The notes: generated by a model not told the origin, from the letters alone. DNA of 64,000 nt from DATMNR01 sp963702765 (GCA_963702765.1 CAVPEB010000044.1:1-64000), one strand, 5' to 3'. Numbered from the stretch's first letter, positions 9,311-18,723 are shown. Numbers and translations are program-made.

Positions 9311-10464
9311 TCAATAATTCCTCCACACAATACTTCATCTCCATCCTTACCACCATAAAAGACGGCCGCCTGCCCAGGGGTTATAGCACGCTGTGGGTGT
9401 GCAAATGTTACGCTAGCACGTTGCCCTGGGAGGGGTGTTATCACTGCTTCCTGTTCGGGCGCCTTGTAACGTATGCGTGCAAGAGCATTGAAAGGTTTCA
9501 TGGGTGTTTCGCCACTTATGTAATGCATCTTAGAGACCGTGAAACTGGTCTTTTCCAATTCCTTAGCAGGGCCTACTATTAAGGTATTATGTTCCGAGTC
9601 AATTTTGAGTACATGTAAAGGTTCGGGTGAAGTAATGCCAAGCCCTTTACGCTGCCCAATAGTATAATATGCCAGGCCTCGATGTCTTCCGATTGATTTT
9701 CCACTCAGGTCAATTACTGGGCCTGGTTTGGGTAGCTGGATTAAGCCATTTGTCTGTGTTTTTGCATCGATCCCAATGTGTTCTTTATCTGCCAATGTCA
9801 CAGCATAACGATCAATGAACCCTCGATAATCATTCTGGGCGACAAAACAGATTTCCTGACTCTCAGGCTTAGTCGCTACTGTTAAACCTCGTTCTGCTGC
9901 CATAGCTCTCACCTGTGGCTTCGTATAAGGCCCGAGGGGAAAGCAGGCATGTGTAAGCTGCTTCTGATTAAGGACATGCAGAACATATGATTGATCTTTC
10001 TCCCTGTCAATACCTCGACGCAACCTACGCTTGGCTGAGAGAGGATCAGTATCAACGCGAACATAATGACCTGTAGCAAGATATTCAGCATCCAGGGAGC
10101 GCGCACGATTGAGTAGTAAGGTGAAGCGAATGTGACGATTGCAGGTCAGGCATGGATTAGGTGTTCGCCCTGCAACGTATTCCTGGTAAAAGTAGTCTAC
10201 AACATTTTCCTTAAACTCTTGCTCAACATTGACGAGATAAAAAGGTATGTCGAGCTTGCGTGAAACACGTCTTGCGTCATCGACTGATTCCAGAGAGCAG
10301 CATTTATTTTGTGCTACGCGTACGACGCCATCGTCTTCAATAACACCGGGTTCGGACCACAAGCGTAGCATCATACCAATAACTTCGTGACCCTCTTCCT
10401 TAAGTAGCGCAGCGGCTACGGAACTGTCTACGCCGCCGCTCATCGCGACGACTATCCTCGCCAT
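9307..10464 (-). CDS. mnmA: tRNA-specific 2-thiouridylase
   Basis: A 385-residue enzyme that inserts sulfur into U34 of tRNA-Lys, Glu and Gln using ATP and a sulfur relay. The N-terminal PP-loop reads AMSGGVDSS. The catalytic Cys lies in TPNPCLTCN (Cys105), and the second Cys of the disulfide/persulfide pair lies in SQEICFVAQ. The middle and C-terminal beta domains are complete (GQRKGLGI and FYGGKDGDEVLCGGG-type ending). It is the first gene of the mnmA-lepA pair. A hairpin with a T-run on the minus strand lies upstream at 10514. Confidence 0.96.
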   Translation of the reverse strand: MARIVVAMSGGVDSSVAAALLKEEGHEVIGMMLRLWSEPGVIEDDGVVRVAQNKCCSLESVDDARRVSRKLDIPFYLVNVEQEFKENVVDYFYQEYVAGRTPNPCLTCNRHIRFTLLLNRARSLDAEYLATGHYVRVDTDPLSAKRRLRRGIDREKDQSYVLHVLNQKQLTHACFPLGPYTKPQVRAMAAERGLTVATKPESQEICFVAQNDYRGFIDRYAVTLADKEHIGIDAKTQTNGLIQLPKPGPVIDLSGKSIGRHRGLAYYTIGQRKGLGITSPEPLHVLKIDSEHNTLIVGPAKELEKTSFTVSKMHYISGETPMKPFNALARIRYKAPEQEAVITPLPGQRASVTFAHPQRAITPGQAAVFYGGKDGDEVLCGGIIE

Positions 10465-10513
10465 GATTTCTGCTCCTGTTGATATATGATGAAACTAATA
10501 TGTATAAACAGAA

Positions 10514-10539
10514 AAAGACCAACCCGTGGGCTAGTCTTT
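10514..10539 (-). terminator. Hairpin with T-run upstream of mnmA
   Basis: AAAGAC/GTCTTT with an inner CCC/GGG pair gives a hairpin. Read on the minus strand it is followed by TTTTTCTG. It could stop upstream antisense transcription or attenuate mnmA. TATAAT-like hexamers on both strands at 10540-10547 make the exact arrangement uncertain. Confidence 0.4.
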
Positions 10540-10637
10540 ATTATAATGCCTACTTACATTTTTGAATTTGCTGGCTGGTGATGCCCTTTCGTGCCACGTA
10601 AAGGGTAGCACAGAGTATTCAGGTTGTCAAATAGCTC

Positions 10638-10666
10638 TCGACTCATGAGGCTCTTTCGTGTATAAT
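10638..10666 (+). promoter_or_regulatory. Probable promoter for the 10851 gene
   Basis: TCGACT (10638-10643), a 17-base spacer and TATAAT (10661-10666) lie about 185 bases before the start codon. The long leader between them has no strong stem and no ORF that I can support. Confidence 0.4.
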
Positions 10667-10850
10667 GGCTCAAATAGATTACTATGGTGTATGTAACTTC
10701 GAGAAAAGTGAAAGCTGAAGCGAAAGAATCTATTTTGTAAGGAAGTAAGAAATTCTACGGATAGGTACAACTTACACATATCAGATGAAGAATATAGCCC
10801 GAAAAGTCTTAAATATGTAATGGGATCTAACGGGCCGGGAGTATGTAAAA

Positions 10851-11258
10851 ATGGCTAAAAAGACGGCGCATTCGCGCAGCACTGCACAGCGCAGCAAACC
10901 AAAAACACAGAAGAGCATTGAACTTGTGCGTCAGACTTCAACTGAAAAAGAAGTTGAGCATGAAAGTGATCTGGAAGAGGTAAGCAATGGAGTAGCCATT
11001 TCAACTGCTACAACTTCAACTTCCGAAATTGAGAAAGAGGATTCGAAAACTGTTGCTACAACAGCCTCAGTACCTAAAACAAGCGCTTCTGCCCGCCTTG
11101 CTGCTCGTCGTCAGTCAGCGCAGAAAACGCAGCGTTCAACTGCGACCCTCATTACGGCAGAACACTATCGTTATGTGCGGAATGATCTCATTTATATTGC
11201 AATCCTTGCAGCCATTATGTTCTCGGTACTTATCGTGTTATTTTTTGTGTTAAGGTAG
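10851..11258 (+). CDS. Small tail-anchored membrane protein, unknown
   Basis: A 135-residue protein. The first 105 residues are polar, Lys/Ser/Thr-rich and probably disordered, with AARRQSAQKTQRS near the end of that part. One hydrophobic helix (residues about 113-134, LIYIAILAAIMFSVLIVLFF) closes the protein. The topology is therefore a cytoplasmic tail with a C-terminal anchor. I recognise no domain. It stands alone with its own likely promoter and a clear terminator. Confidence 0.65.
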   Translation: MAKKTAHSRSTAQRSKPKTQKSIELVRQTSTEKEVEHESDLEEVSNGVAISTATTSTSEIEKEDSKTVATTASVPKTSASARLAARRQSAQKTQRSTATLITAEHYRYVRNDLIYIAILAAIMFSVLIVLFFVLR

Positions 11259-11277
11259 GCAGACGCAAAACCAAAAG

Positions 11278-11316
11278 AGAAGCGCTGATCAGACTTTCGA
11301 GTTCAGCGCTTCTTTT
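11278..11316 (+). terminator. Rho-independent terminator
   Basis: AGAAGCGCTGA (11278-11288) pairs with TCAGCGCTTCT (11303-11313), followed by TTTT. Confidence 0.8.
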
Positions 11317-11386
11317 ATGTATATGGACGGGTGGCTTACGTAGAGATTTATATAAATCTCCAAGCCAGATGCGAAGTCTATCTGGG

Positions 11387-11668
11387 TTAGTGCAACAGGG
11401 GACCTGTACCTAAACCCGCAGGAATACCATGACGATATGCTGCTGGAATAGTTACACCCAAAACGCGTTGCATTGCCATAGTGTGGCTACAATCACCCCA
11501 GTCATGGAAGAATCGACAGGTACAGTTCCATTCACCATTATCATAGTTAGTGGTGTGGATATCATTTTCGCCTCGGAATGTCGCTTCGAAGCGAGTAAAC
11601 TGAATGCGTTCAGGTTCTTCCGCGTAACGCTTAGCTTTTGCGATCTTATTGATCATACTTGAATTCAC
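11387..11668 (-). CDS. Small SWIM-type zinc finger protein
   Basis: A 93-residue ORF starting with GTG at 11668, chosen because AAGGAG sits ten bases upstream. The residues CTCRFFHDWGDCSH fit the SWIM pattern C-x-C-x(n)-C-x-H, a zinc-binding fold found in SWI2/SNF2 enzymes, MuDR transposases and small stand-alone proteins. Here nothing else is attached, so a DNA- or protein-binding role is only an inference. No operon partner. Confidence 0.65.
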   Translation of the reverse strand: MNSSMINKIAKAKRYAEEPERIQFTRFEATFRGENDIHTTNYDNGEWNCTCRFFHDWGDCSHTMAMQRVLGVTIPAAYRHGIPAGLGTGPLLH

Positions 11669-11821
11669 TGTCGGTACTCTCCTTAAAATCTAGCAACCAC
11701 TCCGCGGCCACTTTTGGTTTCTATATACGCAAGCTGGTGCTTATCTTTAACATAATCGAACACCTATAAGTGTGAATGCGCCGTTAGCTCGTTAGAGACT
11801 CTTCTATCCTCCTTTCTTAAA

Positions 11822-12061
11822 ATGCTGCTCGCTCGTTTCCGACAAGCGTTCAGGGGATTGGCCCAAAGAATAAAAGAAAAAATCGATGAGCCCGGCACCT
11901 TTGTGCGTATAAATAAAGCTAAAAAGGATAAAAAAAAACCAGGGCAAACTGTCCCTAGTATTTTTGTTTACGTCACACCTCGAGCTATCACTGACTCTTT
12001 CAATGAAGCACCTCGTGATGTTGATGATAGCGAGTCCATAGCAATTAACCTCGTCAGTTAA
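11822..12061 (+). CDS. Possible small basic protein
   Basis: A 79-codon open frame starting ATGCTGCTCGC. The N-terminal half is strongly basic (KKDKKKP). There is no ribosome site before the ATG, and an AAAGGAGG on the opposite strand overlaps it. The opposite frame is also open, so coding is doubtful. The flanking stretches 11669-11821 and 12062-12231 show nothing else. Confidence 0.2.
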   Translation: MLLARFRQAFRGLAQRIKEKIDEPGTFVRINKAKKDKKKPGQTVPSIFVYVTPRAITDSFNEAPRDVDDSESIAINLVS

Positions 12062-12231
12062 CATCTCGTTTCCGTGTAAGAATGGATTGATTATACCATA
12101 AGTATGGATGAAAGTCCACCCTTTTAGCACATTTAGAGCTTCAAATCTGGCATGTTTCTAGGCTGTGAAACTGTGTGAGCATTTTGTGATATCTGGTGTC
12201 TATACAGGGCAAACACTATTTTAGAGAGTTC

Positions 12232-13458
12232 TTATTGTGCCACGAGCTGTTTTGCTTCTTCGTTCATTACATCCTCATACATGTCTTCGACCATGTTGGC
12301 AACATTTTTCCAACTAAATTGAAGCACTGATGAGCGAGCAGCCATGCTCATCTTTTTCAGCAAAGAAGGATTTTGCAAAAGTGAATCTAACCTCTCTGCA
12401 AAGAATCCTGGACAGCGTGGAACCAGGAATCCTGTCTGATTGTTATGAACCACTGTTGTTAGTCCACCAGCGCGTGTTGCAACCACAGGAGTACTACAGG
12501 CTAAGGATTCAACAGCTGCCAGCCCAAAGCTTTCGTGATAAGAGGGAACTACAGTCACGTCAGCAGCACTGTAAATTACAGGAAGTTTGTACTGTGGTTG
12601 CGCATTTATAAAATGCACGCGTTTGCTTATCTTTAACTGCGCTGCTAGCTCTTTCAGTTGCTGCAAATCCTTATCTTGTGAAGACCTTCCTCCTACAATG
12701 ACAATTTGTGCCTTTTCTTCCATCATTGCAGCACTGCGTAGTAGCAAATCGGGTCCTTTGAATGGATCGAGTCTGCCCACAAATAATAGGACTGGTTCTC
12801 GTTGCCCTAAACCAAGTTTTATGCGTGCTTGTTGCTGGTCCTGTGGTTTGAATAACTTGAGATCTATACCGCAAGGAATGACTCGTACCTGTCCTGGAGT
12901 AGCCCCACAATGACGTATGATTTGAGTGCGCTCTTCATTAGTCGATGCGATGATGTAATCGGCTTGTTGAATCAAGCGTCGTTCCATCTCTAGGCGTATG
13001 AATGGTTCTTTTTCGTCAGGGTTTGCCAGTTGCTTTAAATGGGCCAGTGTATGAAACATCGTAATGTGCGGAATAGCCCATTTGTGTGCAAGTTGTAAAG
13101 CAGCAGCACCTGATAGCCAGTAATGACTATGCAACATGTCGTAATTTGTATTTTCGATGCACCTAAATTCGTCAATGTGTTGCGTATAGTCAGTCAAATA
13201 CTGATAAAGCTCATGTCTTTGAATTGGGGTAGGAGGGCCTGCCTGGATATGGATAATTCGTACTTGAGGGCTGATTTGAACGACTGTTGGGATATGCTTG
13301 TTTGTTCGCCGAGTGAAAATGTCGATTGTGTTTTGTGATTGACCTAACTCTCGAGTTAGCTGGTTGATGTATACATTCAATCCGCCAGCATCACGGGTGC
13401 TTCCTGGCATATCCAAAGGGGATGTGTGCATGCTTAGCATGGCAATAGAATAACTCAT
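12232..13458 (-). CDS. GT4-family glycosyltransferase (MshA/SPS-like)
   Basis: A 408-residue retaining glycosyltransferase with two Rossmann domains. The N-terminal part has the MshA-like SMHTSPLDMPG and GGLNVYINQLTREL. The C-terminal donor domain shows FVGRLDPFKG, then VVPSYHESFGLAAVESLAC, which contains the E-x7-E motif that binds the nucleotide-sugar phosphates. The donor and acceptor are unknown; the closest named groups are D-inositol-3-phosphate glycosyltransferase and sucrose-phosphate synthases. It is a single gene, and the next genes upstream lie 300 bases away. Confidence 0.85.
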   Translation of the reverse strand: MSYSIAMLSMHTSPLDMPGSTRDAGGLNVYINQLTRELGQSQNTIDIFTRRTNKHIPTVVQISPQVRIIHIQAGPPTPIQRHELYQYLTDYTQHIDEFRCIENTNYDMLHSHYWLSGAAALQLAHKWAIPHITMFHTLAHLKQLANPDEKEPFIRLEMERRLIQQADYIIASTNEERTQIIRHCGATPGQVRVIPCGIDLKLFKPQDQQQARIKLGLGQREPVLLFVGRLDPFKGPDLLLRSAAMMEEKAQIVIVGGRSSQDKDLQQLKELAAQLKISKRVHFINAQPQYKLPVIYSAADVTVVPSYHESFGLAAVESLACSTPVVATRAGGLTTVVHNNQTGFLVPRCPGFFAERLDSLLQNPSLLKKMSMAARSSVLQFSWKNVANMVEDMYEDVMNEEAKQLVAQ

Positions 13459-13763
13459 AGCAAAGGTACTCCTGTTCTTCGATTGTAACTAACGTTCATT
13501 GCAGATGCGTGGCCAACGTCCTTCGCTCACCACTTTGATGTATACGAGCATGGGCTATTTCCTTTCTTCTTTAACCAATAGTTACCAGGTAGCTTTTCCT
13601 TATTGGACCACAGACCGAGTAAGGAAAAAGGGTCTTTCGAGAATCCGCTGTTGAATATTTCACATGCGCGTTCCCAAACCTTTACAGCGTTGGAGTCCTC
13701 TGAACTCCTGCTGAAGAGTTGCTCTCATATGATGTAACAATTTATGGTGTGAATTCATTCTCT
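13459..13763. other. Intergenic stretch without recognised features
   Basis: About 305 bases between the ATPase gene and the glycosyltransferase gene. It presumably holds the glycosyltransferase promoter on the minus strand, but I see no confident hexamer pair, repeat or hairpin. Confidence 0.5.
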
Positions 13764-14612
13764 TTATGGTGAGGATTTCTTAGCGCGTTTTCTCAATTTG
13801 TCGATGGCACTATACATCTCACGCATATCGGCACCCTGTCCCTGTGAAAGCTTCTCGAGGCAATCAATACGTTGCTGAAGAGCCAGGGTAAACTCAGGAG
13901 GTGAAATGCCCGCCCATTTTGCCAGTTCAATGAGTACAGGTTGTTTTGCATGTTCGAACGAATCGTCAACTTCGTTCCAAAGTGATAGTGGAAGTGGGAC
14001 AATGATATCAGGACAGTTGGGATCAACCTGTGGTTGCAGAAAGTGTGTAGTCAGCCAGCGACGGCGAAGTGGGTACACGTGTCCGACAAGTCCAATATTT
14101 ATAACTATGCCCAATCGACGAATATCTTCAACGCTTATGCGCAGATCGTGTTGGTACATTTGAATTACATCATCGATAGTGTCAGCATGAACGCTTGTGG
14201 CAATATGATATCCACTCAATGGTAGTGTCAAATAACGTCGTGCTATGCGCCCCCACATGTAGATGGGTAGATGGTCACTAACCTCATTGCACAAGGCATA
14301 GGTACTCGCAGGATCAATATCTACGAGCTGGGTGAACGCAAAATCCTCGTACATACCCGACATATATGCTAATGCCGTACCTTCAGGCAAAAACTGGAGG
14401 AGAGCGTTGAGCGTAGTGGTTTTACCAATTCCAGGTTGTGGATCGGTCGGTCCAGCAACAGTGAGTGAAGCTCCATGTTCAAGCAATAACCAGACCATAG
14501 CGACTGTTTTAGCGTCAATACTATCCAGTGCAATGATTTGAGCAGTTGAAAGAGGCCGTCTCAAATCATAGTGCCACCAGTAACGTTCATATGGATCACG
14601 TGGATCAAACAT
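13764..14612 (-). CDS. Type II/IV secretion-type ATPase, divergent
   Basis: A 282-residue protein related to the VirB11/TadA/PilT ATPases. The P-loop region reads GPTDPQPGIGKTT where relatives have GPTGSGKTT, so residues are inserted before GKT. An Asp-box-like stretch (YMSGMYEDFAF) follows, and the His-box region GYHIATSVHADTIDDVI is well kept. The N-terminal domain is very short. No pilin or secretion genes are nearby. The gene is followed in sequence by, and likely co-transcribed with, the histidine phosphatase upstream of it (31-base gap). A stand-alone regulatory or orphan ATPase is plausible. Confidence 0.65.
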   Translation of the reverse strand: MFDPRDPYERYWWHYDLRRPLSTAQIIALDSIDAKTVAMVWLLLEHGASLTVAGPTDPQPGIGKTTTLNALLQFLPEGTALAYMSGMYEDFAFTQLVDIDPASTYALCNEVSDHLPIYMWGRIARRYLTLPLSGYHIATSVHADTIDDVIQMYQHDLRISVEDIRRLGIVINIGLVGHVYPLRRRWLTTHFLQPQVDPNCPDIIVPLPLSLWNEVDDSFEHAKQPVLIELAKWAGISPPEFTLALQQRIDCLEKLSQGQGADMREMYSAIDKLRKRAKKSSP

Positions 14613-14643
14613 GTTTTATTTCCCTTCAACGCGATAGACGTCT

Positions 14644-15327
14644 CTATGACTTTTGTTCACCCTGTACATGGTTTTCTGTACCGACTTTATCCTTGTCAAG
14701 AGAGGGTAACTTCAGCCAACCGGGTTGTGGATTCCAACCAATTGCGAGAACTCTAGGACTTTGTTCTGGGTCCAATTCTATAAGGCTCACAGATGCATTA
14801 TCTATCATGAATGAGCCTGCACGTCTTGCTTCTAAACCTGTATAGTTGGCAATGAGCAATTTTACGACATCGGCATGAGCAACAAAGGCGGGATAGGCAC
14901 CAATTGAATCCAGCTTGCGCCAGCGTTCAATTGCAGCAACTGCTCGTTCCTGAACATGGGGAAATGTTTCAACATCGTCAGGACCAACTGTTGGGTCTTT
15001 TACAAAAGCTTTCCAGGTCGGATCATTTTTTGAGAGTTCATCAAAACTTTGTCCTGCCCAATGTCCTATATCAATATCCATCAGGTCAGGTTCAAATTGA
15101 ATCTCTAGCTTGTATTGCTGCGCTATAATCCTTGCAGTCTCACTTGCACGTTCAAGTGGACTGCTTATAATAGCGGTAATTGGAATGGGGGTTAGAGCAT
15201 CTGCCAGACGAGCAGCCTGTTGTCTACCTGTTTCATTGAGTTCAATCCCAGGGATTTGTCCGGGGAGACGATGTTCTACATTCCATGAAGTTTGCCCATG
15301 CCGAATTAAAAGCAGGGTTTGTTTCAT
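14644..15327 (-). CDS. Histidine phosphatase (phosphoglycerate mutase-like)
   Basis: A 227-residue protein. Start 15327 is chosen because the fold begins directly with MKQTLLLIRHGQTSWN, which holds the RHG phospho-histidine motif; a longer frame adds 47 unlikely residues. The second active-site histidine lies in FVAHADVVKLL and the conserved acid in ISSPLERASETA. The family includes cofactor-dependent phosphoglycerate mutases, alpha-ribazole phosphatases and broad phosphatases; the substrate is not determined. It is the first gene of a pair with the secretion-type ATPase. Confidence 0.85.
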   Translation of the reverse strand: MKQTLLLIRHGQTSWNVEHRLPGQIPGIELNETGRQQAARLADALTPIPITAIISSPLERASETARIIAQQYKLEIQFEPDLMDIDIGHWAGQSFDELSKNDPTWKAFVKDPTVGPDDVETFPHVQERAVAAIERWRKLDSIGAYPAFVAHADVVKLLIANYTGLEARRAGSFMIDNASVSLIELDPEQSPRVLAIGWNPQPGWLKLPSLDKDKVGTENHVQGEQKS

Positions 15328-15827
15328 AGTTGTTTGTGTTCTTTCCACTATATACGATTTACGGAAGAAGAGCTGTATTCGCCACTGACAAAAATGCCAG
15401 CCTACCTTCAGATAAATCCGTAGTACGAGAATCCAACCGCGTATGCTGCTGGTTCGTTTTTTCATCAATCAGATATTGTGTTACCTTCTCAAGACCTTGT
15501 ATACATATTTGATGAATATAAGGTCTCAAACAGATACTACTTAGGACACTGAGCTTGTCAATGTGTTTTTATTGTATCAGGGGAGACATTAGAGGTGCAA
15601 GCTAGTTTTACTCTGGGAAATGCTTCTCACACATTCTCAAGAAACGGCTCGTAAATGGGCTACGTTTGGAGAGGTACTCTGAAAAATCCGCTTTTAAGTT
15701 CGATTGAGTAGATAAAGGCCGGAGGAGTAAGTTTTTGGGTGAAAGGAGCAAGGCATGCATTGATTCCAACCAATTGCTCCAAGTAGTTCATTAGATAGGA
15801 GTTATAGATCGGTTCCATACAAATGGA

Positions 15828-15884
15828 CTGAGTGCCAGCGAAGGATCTTGTCACCACCGTTCAAGATCCTTCGCTGGCACTCAG
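15828..15884. repeat. Perfect 23-bp inverted repeat
   Basis: CTGAGTGCCAGCGAAGGATC (plus TTG) at 15828-15850 is an exact reverse complement of 15862-15884, with an 11-base loop. The right arm plus the following GCTGAC resembles dispersed REP-like sequences of the GATCCTTCGCT-type seen in several bacterial phyla (recalled, not searched). No T-run follows. The rest of 15328-15986 holds nothing I recognise. Confidence 0.75.
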
Positions 15885-15986
15885 GCTGACAAGCGAGTAC
15901 ACTCCATTCCAGCCATATTCTTGCCAATCCACAAGGGACTCCTAAACGAATATGTTGGAATGAGAGATTTCTTAGTGCCCTACCTA

Positions 15987-16262
15987 TTAAACCTCTTGTT
16001 CGATTGCCTGTTTAGCCTCTGTCTCACGAATGATATCGCGTAGTGCGAACAGCATATACCCAAGAATACCAAGCAAGGAGACAACCATCATAATGACTCC
16101 AATAGTGACATTATTGACAGTCGAGGCGATCCAGTGTGATCCGGATGGTTGTGTTGTCATGGCAAAAGGTGAGATAGTTAACCAGATGCCTGCGAGAAAA
16201 AACAGAAACAATACATAACTACCGGGAGGAATTAGCCTCCTCAGTGCATTACCTGTACTCAT
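15987..16262 (-). CDS. Two-helix membrane protein (SPW-like)
   Basis: A 91-residue protein with two hydrophobic helices (about 15-33 and 52-72) separated by a short loop. The first helix ends with GIWLTISPFAM, close to the SPW-repeat pattern W-x-x-x-S-P-(W/F). It is a paralogue of the next gene upstream, with which it overlaps by four bases. It is the last gene of the MarR-MFS operon. Function unknown; possibly an accessory of the efflux pump. Confidence 0.6.
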   Translation of the reverse strand: MSTGNALRRLIPPGSYVLFLFFLAGIWLTISPFAMTTQPSGSHWIASTVNNVTIGVIMMVVSLLGILGYMLFALRDIIRETEAKQAIEQEV

Positions 16263-16723
16263 CTTACTTCACTCCTGTTCACCATGGACTCTGTCTGGTC
16301 ATTTTGTACGTTGTTATCCGTTTGGCGTCGCGCGCTCAGATCGGCAGCAAGGGCAGCTGCCAGCGTTGCCAGTGTCTTGTCAAGGTCGTTTTGAGGTTGT
16401 GCCGAAGCTTGAGGTATGGTCGCCTGAGCTTGATATGCTACAGGAGCCTGAGCCACCATCCTACTGGGGGCAACGAGAACTCCAGTTGCGCGTAGGGAAC
16501 CGAGTAGTGAGTAGAAAAAGAGGACAAAAGCTACCAGAGCAACCACAGCAACGCAGATGCCCAATATAAAGCTGTTCGTCGTTTGACTCACCCAGTCAGC
16601 CCCGTATGGTTGATAACCGAGTGCGAAAGGAGCAAGGATCAACCATCCTCCTGCCAGGAAGATGATCAGGCTCGCAGCCATTCCGCACACGTATTTGCCT
16701 AATGACGGTCGTGTTGTCTTCAT
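16259..16723 (-). CDS. Two-helix membrane protein with soluble tail (SPW-like)
   Basis: A 154-residue protein. Residues 10-70 repeat the pattern of the neighbouring gene (GGWLILAPFALGYQPYGADW, then a second helix). A 70-residue Ala/Gln-rich cytoplasmic tail follows (DLDKTLATLAAALAADLSAR). It probably arose by duplication with the downstream gene, then gained the tail. It lies 32 bases after the MFS gene on the same strand. Confidence 0.6.
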   Translation of the reverse strand: MKTTRPSLGKYVCGMAASLIIFLAGGWLILAPFALGYQPYGADWVSQTTNSFILGICVAVVALVAFVLFFYSLLGSLRATGVLVAPSRMVAQAPVAYQAQATIPQASAQPQNDLDKTLATLAAALAADLSARRQTDNNVQNDQTESMVNRSEVR

Positions 16724-16755
16724 GCGTTACATCTCCAAGTTTCTAGAGCTTGCGC

Positions 16756-18723
16756 TCAAAATCCAATCATGCTCTCAACGGAGGGCATGTCGCTGGCATC
16801 AGGAGCAGCCTCATCCGAAGATGAAGTAGATGCTCCATTTGTGTTTCCCTCTCCATTGCCTACAGAGGAAGCTAAAAGAGAAATGGCTAATGGTTCTATA
16901 ATATCCTGAGCTACAGCTTTACCTCGTTGATCGTCGCTCCATTCATGTGGATAGCGTCCATCAACAGAATTGGAAAGCGTCTCCAATATCTGTGGGTTGG
17001 CATCGGACTTTTGCGCCTCTCGGGCAACAAGGGCCAGGGTCAAGCCAAGCAGGGCACGACTGCGATTCGTTCCTGCTGTGGATGATGCCTCAGCTACTGG
17101 AGCAGCATTGCTTTTACGCAGCGGGATCTCGCGCAGGAAAAGCACATCGATTAATCCAAGCACCATGATGATGAAACCCAGGAAGAACACGCTGGTGATC
17201 GCTGTAGACAGGCTTTGCTGCATCGCCTCGATGAGTTGCCGGAAGAGTGTGAGCCCTTGAGGGCCTAGAGTCGCAAAGTTATGCTGAATCTTTGCCACGA
17301 CATCTGGGGCCAGGAGTAATTGCGGGTTTTCCAGTTGAGCCAATTGACCTGCTGGGACGACATGCTTCAGTAATGCAGGTATGTTACTCTGCATCGCGTT
17401 TTGGAACCCGTTGATCATGATGGTCCCCATCACTGCCACGCCCATGGTCGAGCCGATCGAGCGGAAGAACGTGAGGCTGGCAGTGACTTCGCCGAGCTGC
17501 CTGTAGGGAAAAGCATTCTGGACAATGATCGTGAAGAGGCTCATCATCACACCCATACCCAGGCCGGTTATGACCATATTGCGGACGACCTCAGGCTGGG
17601 TTGTCGCAGGAGTCATACGCGAGAGCAGGAACATACCAATTGCGGCGACGATAAAACCGATGATGGCCAGAATCTTGTAGCGACCAGTGCGTGAGAGTAA
17701 CTGTCCACCCACAATGCTACTGAACATGAATCCAAGCATCAATGGCGTTAGCACCAGGCCGGAATCGGTAGCGCTATTGCCCAGTACACCCTGGACAAAG
17801 AGCGGTAAGTAGAGGATTGCCCCAAACATGCCAGCACTGACCAGGAACATCGCGATGGTCGAGATCGTGAAGATGCTGTTCTTAAACAGTTTGGGACTGA
17901 TGATTGGCTCGGTCGCCCGCAGCTCGACTAAAACGAAGGTGACCAACATCACCCCAGAAAAGATGAACGAGCCAATGACCTGCCAGGAGCCCCAGGCGTA
18001 TTGCGTGCCGGCCCAGGAAAAAGCCAGCAGCAAGGGTACTGTCCATGCGATCAGGGTGACGACACCCAGGTAATCAATGATATGTTGCCGACGAGTGACA
18101 ATCTTCGGCATCACGATGCCTGCCGTCAGGATAGCGAGCACACCCACTGGCATGTTCACGTAGAAGACCCAGCGCCAGCCCCAGTTATCAGTAATCCAGC
18201 CCCCCAGGGTTGGTCCCACAATCGAGGCGAGACCGAAGACGGCCACGATCAAGCCTTGCCATTTCCCGCGCTCAGCGGGCGGAAAGATATCGCCGATGAT
18301 GGCCATGGCGATGGGCATCATCGCGCCAGCTCCCACCCCTTGAATGCCACGGTAGATGATCAGTTGGGTCATGTTCTGACTGGTGCCAGCCAGAGCCGAA
18401 CCGACCAGGAAGATGACCATACCGAGGATAAAGAATGTGCGCCGACCGTAGATGTCGGAGAGCTTGCCCCAGATGGGTATCGAGACGGTCGAGGCGAGCA
18501 GATAGGCTGTCACGACCCAGGCGTAGTGATCGAAGCCGCCCAGACTGGTAACAATATGGGGTAAAGCGGTGCCAACAATGGTCTGATCGAGCGCAGCGAG
18601 CAGCATGCCAAGGATCACCCCAAGCAGAATTGAGAAGATCCGTCCACGGCTGAGTGTTGCACTCAGCGGTTGATATTCCGGGGTAGGTGTTGATGCTACT
18701 GACGCGGTTTGTGTTTGCGCCAT
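16756..18723 (-). CDS. MFS drug efflux transporter, DHA2 family
   Basis: A 655-residue, 14-helix proton antiporter of the EmrB/QacA type. Near the N-terminus it has LDQTIVGTALPHIV, the family hallmark in helix 1. Motif A appears as GKLSDIYGRR, and motif C as GPTLGGWITDNWGWRW. A C-terminal extension of about 130 polar residues (EGNTNGASTSSSDEAAPDAS) is longer than usual. It lies just downstream of a MarR regulator on the same strand, the common arrangement for inducible efflux. A paralogue sits at 59709. Confidence 0.9.
   Translation of the reverse strand: MAQTQTASVASTPTPEYQPLSATLSRGRIFSILLGVILGMLLAALDQTIVGTALPHIVTSLGGFDHYAWVVTAYLLASTVSIPIWGKLSDIYGRRTFFILGMVIFLVGSALAGTSQNMTQLIIYRGIQGVGAGAMMPIAMAIIGDIFPPAERGKWQGLIVAVFGLASIVGPTLGGWITDNWGWRWVFYVNMPVGVLAILTAGIVMPKIVTRRQHIIDYLGVVTLIAWTVPLLLAFSWAGTQYAWGSWQVIGSFIFSGVMLVTFVLVELRATEPIISPKLFKNSIFTISTIAMFLVSAGMFGAILYLPLFVQGVLGNSATDSGLVLTPLMLGFMFSSIVGGQLLSRTGRYKILAIIGFIVAAIGMFLLSRMTPATTQPEVVRNMVITGLGMGVMMSLFTIIVQNAFPYRQLGEVTASLTFFRSIGSTMGVAVMGTIMINGFQNAMQSNIPALLKHVVPAGQLAQLENPQLLLAPDVVAKIQHNFATLGPQGLTLFRQLIEAMQQSLSTAITSVFFLGFIIMVLGLIDVLFLREIPLRKSNAAPVAEASSTAGTNRSRALLGLTLALVAREAQKSDANPQILETLSNSVDGRYPHEWSDDQRGKAVAQDIIEPLAISLLASSVGNGEGNTNGASTSSSDEAAPDASDMPSVESMIGF

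Noticed and set aside
11804..12130. 108-codon minus-strand ORF
   Set aside because: Phe-rich random-looking text with no ribosome site; the opposite frame is hardly better and is kept only at low confidence.
18001..18564. 187-codon plus-strand ORF inside the DHA2 transporter
   Set aside because: Antisense shadow of a clear MFS gene; rich in His, Asp and Gly as expected of a shadow frame.
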